In this document: positions 46,909 through 59,162 of the stretch, piece by piece
Layout of the letters: the number at the start of each line of letters is the position of its first letter
How positions within the stretch are numbered: the first letter of the stretch is position 1
Assembly (NCBI GenBank): GCA_951213105.1
Contig: OX578134.1
Span: forward strand, 136,375,293-136,439,292
Reading direction: 5' to 3'
Source: Amaurobius ferox
Taxonomy: Eukaryota; Arthropoda; Arachnida; Araneae; Amaurobiidae
Length of the DNA stretch: 64,000 nt
Notes under the pieces: generated by a model
Database searches by the model: none
Told to the model about the DNA's origin: nothing
The model's input: only the letters and a program-made list of their open reading frames with translations
Translations under genes and position numbers: made by a program

Positions 46909-47529
46909 GTGAGAAAAGGGCATACGCGTATTTATGACGTACAACGTAATATAATGACTTGAAATGTGATGGATGAAAATGTTTGGCGTGATAAAACCGT
47001 GTAGCGAGTTGCAGGTTTCTACGTTCCCTGAGAGCCGAGAAAGAGCTCGTCAATGATTTTGAACGAAGGAACAAACAAACGTAAAAAACATAACGGCGTG
47101 ACGTAAGGACGTGAAAATGTAATAAAGAAAGATGTTCAGCGAGATAAAAATTTCCACCGAGTTTGAGTTCTCCGTATATCCTGAAAGCCAGGAACGCGCC
47201 TTTCAGAGATATGGAATGGAGAAACAGCGTCCAAGTTAATTTGAAGAGAAAAATGTCGGGAAAAGTTATCCCTTTCCTTCTCTTCTATCTGTGTAAAATT
47301 AAAAGTAATTTTTCATCAAATTATTTCACAAATTATTTCACAAAGAGAAAATGCAGCTTACAGTGCAAAGTTTAGTAGGCGGCTCATTTTCGGACTCGCA
47401 CACAATATTTCTTGGAACTATATTGTTTGCTAAATTTTTTAAGCAGTGTTCTCTTTAGTTTTGACTAAGCAAACGCGGTGCGGGAAATTCCAGTACCTAA
47501 GGCATTCAGTGCGCTCCATTCTCAGCTCT

Positions 47530-47735
47530 GCCGAAACTGTCCTCGGGTTCACGCGGAGTACGGGCACGTTAAATATGCGGATCTGAAAATCCTTCTTAGA
47601 AGTTGCCGGTAGGGGAATGGAGGAACGCTCCCAGTGGATGTTGTCCAACTGGGTTCCAGTCTAAATTGATTGGCACTGTCCCGGCTTTCCAAACAAATAC
47701 CTTACACGTTCGACTAAGTCAGATGGTTTGGGTCA
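47530..47735 (+). repeat. SINE-like element S1, copy 4 (long copy)
   Basis: The full order of family blocks is visible: aaactgtcctcgggttcacg, ggagtacgggcacgttaaat, a middle with gccggtaggggaatggagg and aactgggttccagtctaaat, ggcactgtcccggc, ataccttacacgtt and a diverged end agatggtttgggtc. The central half is absent in the two 5'-truncated copies. Confidence 0.78.
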
Positions 47736-47788
47736 AAAGAAAGGAACATTAAGCAAAACGCAATACTAGTATTACATTTAAGAAAATA

Positions 47789-48577
47789 CACTCAAACCTA
47801 TTTTTGTGCGATGGATAGGGACTGCATAAAAGAAAACGCATAAAAAAATCGCACAAAACTTCACGAGTACATATAAAAAATAATTTTCGCATTACAATTA
47901 AAAAGTATTTTTTATGCGGTAAATAGGGACCGCATAAAAAAAGTCTCAAGTAGAAAATAACTCAAAACCTTACGAAATAACTAGGAAACCTTACGAAATA
48001 ATTGCTTTTGTAAACGAAATCAAGACACGAGGCTTGGCAGCTACTTGGAATCTCGCCAAACCTTTTGGAATCTGATTTAGAAAATACACATGCGAACATT
48101 TTTAAATATTTTATTTACATATGTACTTATCTTACACATACAAAACTTTTCAAAACGTATAACCATTATCCTTCGTAGTCTGCCAACACGCGAACTTTCC
48201 TGTGGTAAACTGGTTCAAAATCGCTTTCGTCACTTGAAGATACTACTTCGCACTCGTTTAGAGTTGACTTTTTTCAGTTACCATGTAGTCGCTGATCAGT
48301 TTTTGCGACGACTGTTGTTTCACTAGACGCTTGTATATGTCTCGGTAGCTAGATATACAAGATTGAAGCTCCTTTTGGAATTTTGAAGTTCTTTCAAAAT
48401 TGGCATCGAAAAACTAAATGGCCGATCAAACCTACTAATTTTTTTTTATTGATAACTTCGTCAATTATATTCCAATTTGATTGAAATTTTCATATACCGC
48501 ACAAAAAAAATCGCACAAAAAAATCGCACAAATAAAAAATCGCACAAAAAAAGACCGCACAAAAACAGGTTTGAGTG
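47789..48577 (-). mobile_element. Pogo/Tigger-like non-autonomous element with transposase C-terminal relic
   Basis: Ends cactcaaacctatttttgtg and, inverted, cactcaaacctgtttttgtg are flanked by TA (47787-47788 and 48578-48579). TA target sites and this kind of terminus fit the pogo branch of Tc1/mariner. Reading the minus strand, about 48370-48255 gives SCISSYRDIYKRLVKQQ and KLISDYMVTEKSQL, and an adjacent frame (about 48255-48165) gives an acidic tail VVSSSDESDFEPVYHRKVR before a stop. This looks like the 3' end of a transposase left after internal deletion. Several cgcacaaaaaaat repeats lie inside the right end. Confidence 0.62.
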
Positions 48578-48579
48578 TA

Positions 48580-50263
48580 TAACATTTTGCCATTTTAAGT
48601 TTAAATGAAAATCTGATGTATTTTGGGGTGAATAAAAATTATTTATCATAATTTCATAATGGCTGAAACAACATGATCACCCCCCCCCCCAGTTATCCTT
48701 ACTACAAGCCCAATTACAATCTATAAAATATAAGCACATTACTCATGAACTATTCATATCAGATTAGAAAATGTTTATTAAACGTCAAATCAACTCGCTA
48801 CAAGAGAATGAAAAAGCAAAATTTAATCTTTAGCTTCATCAGGAAACAATCACTATACGCGCTAATTGTAAGGCATTATGTCCCCCTTCTACTTACGCAT
48901 ATATCCTCAAATAAACAAAAATGATTAGTTATTGATGTGGTTGGTGTTCGTAGAGTTTGTACATTAAGTAATTCTCTATGTCGACATTCCAACCACGCCA
49001 TAATAATTTCTTTATACTTTCACTAAAGAAAGAAGAATTTTCTCTACTAAAAGTGTGATAAAACTTTTGTCGCGGCTAAGAAGAGCAGAAAAATCTAACG
49101 CAGCGATAACGGGATTCATTTAAAAGTAAAACGTTTGGTAGGAAGAAAACTTTGTGAAGTATTTTTAGCATCGGAATATTTAAAAGTCTAACTACATGCA
49201 AATAAATTTGTCTTCCAGCATTCTGGAGACTTAAAATAGATTTTCGGCATATTTCTTTCTTTGCACAAAAAATATAGTTTAACACGTTTCGCTCATGCTA
49301 TGTATTAGATCATTTATAAAATTAGAGCATATATTTCTCTATTATAATATATATACATTTATAAAATATATATTGTATGTTGCAACAAGAGGATTGCAAA
49401 AGTGTCTTGTAATATATATGTAGTCGGTAGAGCAAATATTGAGAACACGATGTATAAGATTTTTCAATCAAAATAAGTGTAAAGTTTTTATCGCATTTAC
49501 CCAGGATCATACCGTGGAGTTTTGTAGTAGCCAGCCGATGCTATCTTGATGAAACTACTGGAACAAGATTGCAAATTGTTCTTGTTGAAGTAAACGATTA
49601 ATTCCCTTCCCTATGAAGTCATATAGGTTTGAACTGCCGATCTGAATGACCACTTTTGTATTCTCTCTCTTTCTTTTTTATCCAAGCTAGTATCCTGTAT
49701 GATTGTGATGTTAAACCTACCGCCAAAATTCTTAGGGTTCAATGACAAATCGCATTTGGGTCTCTATCAGCCCCTCATAACCACTTCCTCCAACCTGCAT
49801 GGTGATTCCGTTCGAGCGCCGTTGTACAGTTCTTACTGTCCCAACCAGAGATCGATCCACTGGAATGTACTAGTCGGCCGACACTTACTCAATTGAACGA
49901 CTGGGAATCTAACTTCTTCTCGTCAAAGTGGCACATACATATGATTAAATAAGTTTGAATCGACTAAATAATGCGTTTTGGGACCTTTATGTAAAAACCA
50001 ATTACGCTGTTGTTTATCACATTTATTACATGCAAAATATGAAATGCATGTTTAAAACATTAGGATACACTGAGAGTCATAAGATGTTTAAACCAGTGGG
50101 GTCTTCAAAGGGGGGATGCCACGAAAATTTAATATTTTATTTTTGTATTCTTCTCTTAAGACAAAGTTTATTACACAAAAAAAAGAAGCAAGCTTAGAAC
50201 TGATGAAAGAATTTAATTCATTTAAGGTTGCGAGCCTACGATATTTTTACGGCTCTCTATATA
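48580..50263. other. AT-rich non-coding DNA
   Basis: A C-run lies at about 48680-48690. A 65-codon frame at 49699-49896 has balanced composition (TTSSNLHGDSVRAPLYSSYC) but no recognised family. Nothing else could be supported. Confidence 0.4.
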
Positions 50264-51171
50264 CAGGATGTCCCAAAAACATTGACCTCGATTTTTATAC
50301 CTTAAATATTGATTTTAGACATATGTATATAATAAATTATAAAGTTGCGTAAAAAAGATTCAGAATTTTATGAAATCGATTAAAATTTTCAAGGGAATTA
50401 AATTTTAAGAAATACAAAATTTAAATTTTTATACGGCCCCGTACAAAAGCATTTCCAATGAGTAAAATGTGACCCATACACTAATAAGGTGATGTATAAA
50501 TTTCAGCATTTTATCATAAAAAATCCCAGAGGTATGAAAAGACAAAAATGCTGACTTAAACTAGTTTTCGATGCATCGACATGGGTTCTCAGAGGGGAAA
50601 AATCATGTCGGCAAATCGCGTTTCAGGGGTCATACACAAATTACGAAAGAAAACAATGATTACATAGATAAATAATAATTTTGCTATTTATTGTTACAAA
50701 AGTATCTACACTGTGTAGAAATAATAACTTTACATAGAGAACAAAGCTTATTCAAAATGTTTTCCATCTATGCCAAAGATCCATTAATGATAAGAGGCAG
50801 ATATTATTTGCCTATGATGCATTTCTGCGTAGCGTCATTTGGACTCTTGCTGTAAACATTTACATTTTAATTTGTGATTAATCCCTCACCAATTTTGTCT
50901 AAACATATCTCTAGTACTTTTTATGATAAAATGCTGAAATTTTGTACATCACCTTATTAGTGTGTGGGGCATATTTTACTCATTGGGAAATGTTTTTCAC
51001 GGGGGCGGTATAAAAATTTAAATTTTGTATTTCTTCAAATTCATTCCCCGAAAATTTTTATCGATTTCATAAAATTGTGTCCTTTTTTACGCAACTTTGT
51101 AATATATTATATGTGTCTAAGATCAATATTTAAGGAATAAAAGCGGAGGTCAAAGTTTTTGGGATACCCTG
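50264..51171. mobile_element. Second mariner-type MITE with ~258-bp inverted ends
   Basis: Left end caggatgtcccaaaaacatt and right end cagggtatcccaaaaacttt (reverse complement), flanked by TA (50262-50263 and 51172-51173). Arms of about 258 bp pair along gttgcgtaaaaaa, aaatcgat, aaatttttatac and caccttattag blocks. The centre is not coding. It is related to but distinct from the 33571 element, sharing the terminal caggrtgtcccaaaaa. Confidence 0.88.
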
Positions 51172-51942
51172 TATATTGGAGCTTCGTGCTACTTATATTT
51201 TGCGTCTTAGTTTGCAATCTAAAATATTTGAAAACCACTAGTTTAGAAAACATTCATAATCCCATAGAATATAAATAGAAATATAATTGTTTCAGCTGGA
51301 TGAATGAAGCGTGCTCTTGCCAGCTGTAAATCGACTGTTTAAATGGTCATTGGAAATTTATTTATTTAAAATAAACAACACATAGGTAAATAAGCACATC
51401 GGTAATAAACAGCACATGGGTCACTCATAAACATCACATGGGTATTTTAATCCAACTAATTTGGAACATTGAATAACTGGGGGCGGAATAATATCTCATT
51501 TACTTTTTTTTTTATAAGGACTCTGCTCTTCTGACAACTATTTACAAATTCACGAGAATAACGACAAACAGGTTGTTATCCTGTATGTGAAATAGAAGAA
51601 TGTAAGATTCACTTTAATAACATATGGAAAGATAATAGCCTCAGTAACTGAATGATTAGAATATAGCTTGGACAGCCTGAAATCGGGGGTACGATTACAC
51701 AAATATTTTGCAACACAAAGGATTTCCCAAGTACATATGTATCGATTTGTCACAGTCTTTATATAACTACAAAAATCGTAGTAAAATTGCAACTAAATAT
51801 TTCCAAATAGTGTTCTCAACTTCGTAAAGTCATTGGATTATATAAATGTAACAATCTGGAGTGAATATTCCGCCGTTACATTGAATAATTCTCATTAACC
51901 TTTTACTTATGGGTGGGACAGCGTCAATCCGAAACGAAGAAC
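51172..51942. other. AT-rich non-coding DNA
   Basis: A weak tRNA-like patch around 51630-51710 (tagcctcagtaactgaatga, then tcgggggtacgatta) is too degraded to call. No gene is visible. Confidence 0.4.
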
Positions 51943-52090
51943 CTCTCAAAAAGACAGGTATTTGACATACCCTATCCCAAACAGTTCGGTCCCCCTTCGC
52001 AGGCATTGGCATCCATGGACGCCTATGTCTGCAAAGGGGGATCGAACTGTTTGGAATAGGGTATGTCAAATACCTGTCTTTTTAAGAGAT
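51943..52090. repeat. 148-bp near-perfect hairpin
   Basis: Arms of about 61-65 bp (51943-52003 and 52026-52090) pair with only a few mismatches; both contain gacaggtatttgacataccc in opposite senses. The loop of about 22 bases contains ccatgg. It is GC-richer than the surroundings and has no coding content. A short foldback element or a hairpin RNA source is possible. Confidence 0.85.
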
Positions 52091-53159
52091 TATTCATTTG
52101 GAATTGAGGCAGTCCCAAAAAGTTAATGAAGCAGATAGATTAATGATGTCATTTTGTTGCATTTATTAAAACTTATTGAAAAGTGTGATTAAAAATGATA
52201 TAATAATTATGTTGATGAGATATGTTTAAAATAACGGAAAATAAAAACTGTAGAAAGTAAGTATGTGGGTCTTTTATTGATTGTAAACAGCACACTATTG
52301 CCGTATTCTTTTTATCTTGATTGCTCATTACCGCAAAATAATCGAAATTGTTTTCCAATGAAATAAAAAATTACGCATTCTTTTATAAACAAGATATTTT
52401 TCCTTTTTTGTTTATATTCTAAATTCGGTTTTATATTTCTCTTATGGAATGTTTTAAATATGAAGTTGTTATCATCCATAAATTAACAAAAAATGTTACA
52501 TGTAACACTTGATTTTTTTCTGCAGAGCAAAGTTGATATTATTCCCTGAGTTGAAATTATTTTGCAAGGAACAATATATAAAATGGCAATTTATTTTACA
52601 TCGCATCACATTTTTATAATAGTTGCAGCTTTATTTTTGCTAATATATAATTCTCCCACCGTCGTAAATGAATCTCTATTGGTTACAAGGGCTTATCTTC
52701 TACGAAGGATAGTCTTTTGACAGTAAAGTGATTTTCGATACAATTTTAGACAGTTATAGGAAGCTCCGTGATCTTAACTTAGCACTTTTCAACAAATAAT
52801 AGTTCCAATAATATAAATAATTGTGAGATTAAATATATGTTCCATTAACGACGATTTTTCTTCAAGAAATATTATTAGTCATATTTAGATTCTTTTTTTA
52901 TATAAATTTTAGTCTCTGTTGGGCATAATTAAGGATATTAAAACTTGCAGAAATGTATTCCAACTGCTAACACTTCAACATAATTACACATACGAGGTGT
53001 TCTAAAAATCGAAATACAAAATATGCAGCCATATAAATAAAAAAATCGATAATAATAATAATATTATAAAAATTATGTTGATGATGATAATGATGATAAT
53101 GATGATAATTATGATAATGGTATAAAAATTGCAAATTGCTAGTATTTCATAAAGTTTAT
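52091..53159. other. AT-rich DNA with an ATG/GAT microsatellite
   Basis: A (GAT)n/(AAT)n stretch at about 53049-53120 (gatgatgataatgatgataa). Otherwise nothing recognised. Confidence 0.5.
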
Positions 53160-54310
53160 CACTGCGATCGCCAAATTGTTGCTAAATTTCTCACCAAGGT
53201 ACTCATAGGCAAGCAGATGGTGATAAAAGGTTTTCTTCTATAATATTAATCGATGATTTAATTTCTAATCAATATGCCTGCTCTTATAAATGAAACTAGC
53301 TAAATCCACCAAAATGAAGTTAGAAATTTGTCTCATAATATTGTATCTGGATAATCAACTAATTTAAATATACTTACTTCTTTTATAATAATAAACTTCC
53401 CAATTTCCCAAGACGCCATGCTATTGCAGCTTTTTAGCTGGAAATGGGGCATAACTACATGGTTAAATATTTATTGAGATTTAATTTCTCCCTAACTTCG
53501 TGGTATATAGCTCCAACTTCGTGATACTATATGGCACTAGAGTTGTTATGGATGTAAACCATCTTACGTACTGCCCGGTTTTTGCTGAAAATATTTATAG
53601 AAGATATTGGCGAGCTAGGAAGATAATACAGGCCCTACAATCTGATTGAAGTTTAGGGTCTACATTTTACTTTTAAATTTCTTTTCATTCTTAAATGTTA
53701 TGTTCTTAGTTTTAGTGTAATTTTTTCTTTTGTTGTCTCTACTGTGGTGTTTGTTCTTTATGTTTTTACACATTAGTGTCAAGTACTACTACTAAAAATA
53801 AAAAAAAATCTTCTTTTGTAATTTATGTTATTTCTTTCTGAAGAATTTATTTGAAAAATGTGCAATATCTCGAGAACGGTTTATGATGGCGTTTTAAAAT
53901 GTATGCATTCCGTTTTGTATTGAAAAATTACATATGAAATTATTATTTATTTAATATTATGGAATGTCCTGATTTTTCATTCAAAAATTGAAGTGGGGGT
54001 CTGCAGGCCATTCAATCGCGATTAAAATCAGTAGAGTTCAACTATTCACTGATTATAATTATTGTACCAAATATTTTTCAAAACGCCCCATTCGTTCGTG
54101 ATATATCGTTTCCCCCCACATACACATACATACAGAAATACATACATACATACGCACACACATACAAATTAACATCACTTCAAAACTTTCGATTCGTGTT
54201 CAGGTATGTTTGAAACATGTTCTTCCGTAAAAACTCGAATTCAAATTTTCGACCCATCAAAATACTTTCCGTATATATGTATTATACTATGTATGTTGGG
54301 AAAATAATAT
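53160..54310 (-). repeat. Dispersed repeat family R, copy d, interrupted
   Basis: Two parts: 53825-54310 matches R from its terminal hairpin (tactatgtatgttgggaaaa region) through the CATACA tract and ctcgagaacgg. 53160-53350 matches the inner part (gaaactagctaaatccacc, tctcataatattgtat), also seen at 21625-21680 and 56080-56120. The intervening 53360-53824 carries a retroposon tail, so this is probably a nested insertion. Confidence 0.62.
53548..53824 (+). pseudogene. Retroposon C-terminal tail inserted in R copy d
   Basis: A 33-codon end fragment reads MDVNHLTYCPVFAENIYRRY then WRARKIIQALQSD and stops at 53647-53649. It corresponds to the MDRTHIGR...KYWNARSQ segment of the 41931 element. 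A T-rich 3' UTR and an aaaaataaaaaaaaa tail at about 53797-53812 follow. The RNase H core is not visible upstream. Confidence 0.62.
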
Positions 54311-55042
54311 ATTTTGAATATATTACCTGCAATCAATCCAAACTAGTTATTTCCGTGCATAGAACGAAATTCAATAATTCCCTTCTTACCGCAGAGTTTT
54401 ATTCCTTTTTAAATATTTACTAGTCAGATTCGTGTATTTCAATAGAAGTCTTTGGTAATAGGGATGGGGGGATGCATTAAACAATGCAAACTAATGGTTT
54501 CTTTTGTGAAGTTCTTTGTTTTCCAAATCGTTTGTAATATATACTATAAATAAAGTATGGATGTGATCTAGATTCAAATCGCAAAAGCAAGTACGTGTCT
54601 ATTTATTTTTTATTATAAAGAAACCCTAAGGAAAGAGCCTCAGATGCTCTTGGGATTACTTATAAAGTCTGATATACTTTCATAAACTGAAGGAAGGATA
54701 TTAAATATTAATAACTATAAAAAAAACTCCAAAACGTTTAGTTCTCTAAGGGAATGTTTTGATGTCTGGTTCCGTCAAACAAGAATAAAATTGTTTGGCA
54801 AATATTTAAGACTTCTGTTAAAAATGAAAAATAATATGGTTCTCATCATATATTTTGCAATTGATGTAAGGTTACGTGAGGTTATCAGAGACAAACCACC
54901 TGCATTGAACTGTAGAACACAAATTCCAGAAATGGAAAGAGGTTTGATACTGAATGCCAAAAGCTGTAATTCACTTTGTCGTCAAGAAACGTTGCACAGG
55001 GTGCACTACAAGAAGGTGGAACTATAATGTCGCCCTGATAAC
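54311..55042. other. AT-rich DNA with an unassigned 78-codon frame
   Basis: The plus-strand frame 54791-55027 (VRLREVIRDKPPALNCRTQI) has balanced composition and lies just upstream of a retroposon tail. It may be part of that element but no domain is recognised. Confidence 0.35.
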
Positions 55043-55243
55043 AGGGCATGCCTGCATTGTTTGCTTAAAACAGGATACGGTTGCCTTATGACACACCTGT
55101 GCCGCATTGGTATTTTGGAAAATCCTTCCTAACCGCTTTGTAACGCATCTGAATCTATGAACAAACCTCATTTGTTTTATTGTGGAACACTCCATGGTGA
55201 TTCCGTGGCTTCTCATAAGGCAAGAAAACACTCAGGGCAATAG
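55043..55243 (+). pseudogene. Retroposon C-terminal tail with Cys-His knuckle, nonsense-interrupted
   Basis: 67 codons, one internal stop: RACLHCLLKTGYGCLMTHLC, then RIGILENPS, stop in place of the first Cys of the knuckle, then PLCNASESMNKPHLFYCG. This is the same C-terminal module as at about 42402-42600 (GHDCLASHLYRIGI...CPLC...MDRTH). Ends GQ-stop at 55241-55243. Confidence 0.75.
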
Positions 55244-55560
55244 CCTTTGGTTATCTTTGCGTTTTTTCCCTTGCTGTATGGTACCGTTTGTATTTTTTAT
55301 TGTGTTTTTGTGCCCTAACCATTGAAAATTAAAAAAAAATCTGATATGGACAGCACATAACTGCCCTTACATAATGCAATAAATATGAACCTTTTCGATT
55401 TGCAAGATAACATTTCGGGCAGTAGCCTTCGGCTATCCTTCAATTTCTTTGTTTCTTTTTCCTTCTTTCTGTATGTTCCTTTTGTATTTTTATTTTTTTT
55501 TTGCGCCCTAACTATAGAAAATCTAGAAAAAGTCTGATGTGGACAGCACATGACCCTCTT
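55230..55560. repeat. Tandem duplication of a retroposon 3' UTR
   Basis: Segments 55230-55375 and 55414-55560 share agtagcctt-ggctatcctt, a T-rich block with tttgtattttt, gcgccctaac, and the end ctgatgtggacagcacatga. Period about 185 bp. The final motif is the reverse complement of the family R 3' end (gtcatgtgttgcccacatca). Confidence 0.72.
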
Positions 55561-56240
55561 CACATAACATAAACAATTTACTTTTTTCACAGCGAGAAAA
55601 TGATGTTCATGTTGATGTATGGCATACTGTGTTTGACTTTGAATTGTACACACGTCGCTGTTCGGGATGACAACATTTTATACTGTTTTGAAGTACCCAA
55701 TTAAGTTATATCTCATGCAAATCTAGCTTGACAATGGTCAGTATTTACAAAATCCGCAATAAGCAATATAGTCCATACATTAAAATATTTTAATAAGTAA
55801 TTCACCAATTTGGCTTCATTTTCGTTTATTTGACGTTTTTTTTTTTACAATTTAGGCATTGTTTTTTGTCAATTTAGCACCATTAAAAATAGTCGTGAAA
55901 TCAGCCATATTTCGCCAAATTAGCCACAAAAATCGACACATTTATCGCCAAGCATTACAGAAAGACGGAAAGGAGGGTTTTGCTTATAAATCAATAAATG
56001 ACTATTAGCGAATTATTGGACGTCAAAATACACAATTATTGCACAGCATCTTCTCTCGTGAATAGAAGAAACTAAATCTACGAGAATAATTTTAACAAAT
56101 TTGTCTCATAACATTGTATATGAAAAGGATACATATTTTACGGCAGTTAATACATTTTTAATTTTATATATTTACTTTCCCTACATACATAGTATTTTAA
56201 ACAGAGAAAGTATTGTGACGGGGTATAAAATCCGAATTCC
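55520..56240. repeat. Dispersed repeat family R, copy e (rearranged)
   Basis: 55520-56130 matches R on the minus strand (tctgatgtggacagcacatg, then cgccaaattagcc, tatttgacgtc-like and gaaactaaatctacgag blocks). 56166-56240 is a plus-strand R start (ttactttccctacatacata, gtattgtgacgggg). The two are therefore inverted relative to each other. Confidence 0.65.
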
Positions 56241-56820
56241 AGTAGCGTAAAAATTTTTAACTATTTCATGTCGATATATTTATCACATTAAAATATTCTA
56301 GTTTTTGTTTATTTTTTCAAAATTCTTCACACTGGCTAGTTACTCCAAGAGGTAATAATGAACACAAAACTGCACTCTTAAAATAGAAATACTTCTTTAG
56401 TGACTGCAAAAACAGTTAATTAAAAGTATCAAACTACTTCAAAGACGAAACGAACCCTTCTTTGTTAGAATAAATAAGAGAGAGCGACAACCAGTGCAGC
56501 AAAATTCAGATATCAATTAATTTAGAAATGGTCAATATTTTTAATTCACTGTTTAAGACAGTGGGTCCCATACTTTTATATCCAAGGACTCCTTAGAAAT
56601 GTAAAATGAATAATAGTATTTCCTTTCAAAAGAAATGTTGCGTAAAAAGTGACTCCAAATTTAACATTATTTAACATACATATATTTTTATCTAGTCATA
56701 ATTTTAAATAAAATTGCTCATACACGTAATGGCCCACATTCAATCTTAGGTCATGATTTTGCGATTTTTACCGCTCTTCAATGAGGGGTAGACGCTTAGA
56801 TGGCAAACAGTGCAAATATA

Positions 56821-57150
56821 TACTCAATACTCAATTCATCCATACTAAAATACTCAGTTATATTACTTATACTCATTTCATCCATACTCAATATTTTCAG
56901 TTATATTACTTATACGCAATTCATCCATACTCAATATACTCGGTTATATTACTTATACTCAATTCGTTCACACTCAGTATACTCAGTTATATTACTTATA
57001 TTCAATTCATCCATACTCAATATATTCAGTTATATTACTTGTACTCAATTCATCGTTACTCAGTATACTCAGTTAAATTACTTATACTCAATTCATCCAC
57101 GCTCAATACACTCAGTTACATTACTTATACTCAATTCATCCATTTAAATA
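56821..57150. repeat. 43-bp minisatellite, about 7.5 copies
   Basis: The unit is actcaattcatccatactca plus atatactcagttatattactt and 2-3 further bases. Copies differ by a few substitutions. Two overlapping plus-strand frames of 125 and 115 codons are by-products; 43 is not a multiple of 3, so successive units shift frame. Confidence 0.93.
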
Positions 57151-57694
57151 CACTTTAAGACAATTAGGAGTGCAGTTTAAAAATAATAATTTACTGTCAG
57201 ATATATTTTCCATAAAATCAGATCAAACGTTTTAATTGACTCAAATATATGCTTTTTTGGTGTTGATTTATAAATGTTTTATTTTGAGACTATTTTGTTG
57301 TCTGTTTGTGGAAATATAACTCTCCCAGAATTTGTTAAATGTCAGTGCATGATTCAGCGTTTCCTAATTCTAACTATTCTCTATTTTTAGAAATAATTTG
57401 CCTGCAGCTACCAATTAATGAAGCAAATTATTTAGGATAAGAAAATCCCTAAGGACACTATTTCGGGATTCATTACTACTGACATTCTCTTAACCTCTCG
57501 AACTTCCCCTTCTCTAGTATTGCAAAGGCTTATTTAAAATATATCCTAACTTTAAATTCAGGCCACATCAATTAAACTATTTGTTTTAATTGACCTTACA
57601 TAATTGAATCATTCAAATCTCTATTTACGGAAAGTGCTGTTTTAATTCCGAAAACTATTTGTTGAACAGATATTTGAATTTAGAAGTTTTCATG
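57151..57694. other. AT-rich DNA, nothing recognised
   Basis: No coding or repeat structure is seen. Confidence 0.45.
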
Positions 57695-58060
57695 TGTTAA
57701 TCTTTGATTATTATAATGGGTCATTTTGCGAATTATATTTAACGTTTGTTCATTTGATGTTATGTACTATAAGAATAATTATTTCTGTAAATCAATGGTT
57801 CTATTTTTATAACTCTAGAACGTGTCTTTTGAACTATAAACTTGTCTTTGATTCTCGTGTAGTTTCTTAACTCAATTCGATTATTATAAATAGGGCATTT
57901 TTGGGAATTATGTTTAACGAGTGTTCATTTGAGTTTCATTATGTTTATGCATAAAAAGAATTATTTCTGTGTATCAATATGTTCAATTGTTATAACTCTA
58001 GAACGTGTCTTATTGAACTATAAACTATGAACTTGGTCTTTGATTCTTATGCAGTTTGCT
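57695..58060. repeat. Two-copy tandem duplication, ~183 bp
   Basis: aactctagaacgtgtct at 57811 and 57994, with matching ctttgattattataa/gattattataaataggg, aattatttctgt and tgaactataaact blocks around. Identity is high but not perfect. Confidence 0.85.
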
Positions 58061-58389
58061 ATCTCAATTCAATGCCAGTTGCGTGATATATAAAATGTGT
58101 CAGTCACTGCAGAAGTTTATAAATTACGGCTCTTATCCAATTTCTAGATGGTGCTGCAATTAACAGCCGTTAGAGGCATCCTGAACTCAATTTTTATGAA
58201 TTTTAATACTAGATCGATAGTAAAATGGAATTTGTGAGTCTCTAAAAACATCCGAATATAGTAATTTATATAAATTTTCTTAATTACACTGCAGGTACTG
58301 GCTATTCTAAACTGAAGAGCGCATAAAAAGTACGAAACTTGTACATGGATGGTGATATAAGCAATGTGAGCACGGTGCTAACCGACTTA

Positions 58390-59162
58390 TGAACTACCAA
58401 TATTAGCTTTCAATATTTGATATCACCAATATTAGCATTCACTAATATTAGCTTCCACCAATATTAGCTTCCACCAATATTAGCTTCCACCAATATCAGC
58501 TATCACCGATATTAACTTCCACTAATATTAGCTTTCACCAATATTAGCTTTCACCAATATTAGCTTCCACCAATATTAGCGTTCATCAGTAATAGCTTCC
58601 ATCAGTATTAGTTTCCACCAATATTAGCTTTCATCAGTATTAGCTTTCATCAGTATTAGCTTCCATCAGAATTAGCTTCCAATATTAGCTTTCACCAATA
58701 TTAACTTCCACCAATATTAGCTTCCATCAGTATTAGCTTCCACCAATATTAGCTTTGGCCAATATTAGCTTTGACCAGTATTAGCTTCCACCAATATTAG
58801 CTTTCATCAGTATTAGCTTCCATCAGTTCACCAATATTAGCTTCCACCAATATTAGCTTTCATCAGTATTAGCTTCCATCAGTATTAGCTTCCACCAATA
58901 TTAGCTTTCACCAATATTAGCTTCCACCAATATTAACTTCCACCAATATTTACTTCCACCAGTATTAGCTTCCATCAGTATTAGCTTCCATCAGTATTAG
59001 CTTACACCAATATTAGCTTTCACCAATATTAGCTTTCACCAATATTAGCTTTCACCAATATTAGCTTCCACCAATATTAGCTTTTATCAGTATTAGCTTC
59101 CATCAGTATTAGTTTCCCCCAATATTAGCTTTCACCAGTATTAGCTTCCACCAATATTAGCT
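58390..59162. repeat. 16-bp minisatellite, about 48 copies
   Basis: The basic unit is ttagcttccaccaata, with variants ttagctttcaccaata, ttagcttccatcagta and rarer forms. Length is about 770 bp, and few units break the 16-base register (for example at 58676-58686 and 58826-58834). No coding signal. Confidence 0.96.

Noticed and set aside
56781..57158. 125- and 115-codon plus-strand frames of repeated IHTQY-type text
   Set aside because: They arise from the 43-bp minisatellite read in two frames.
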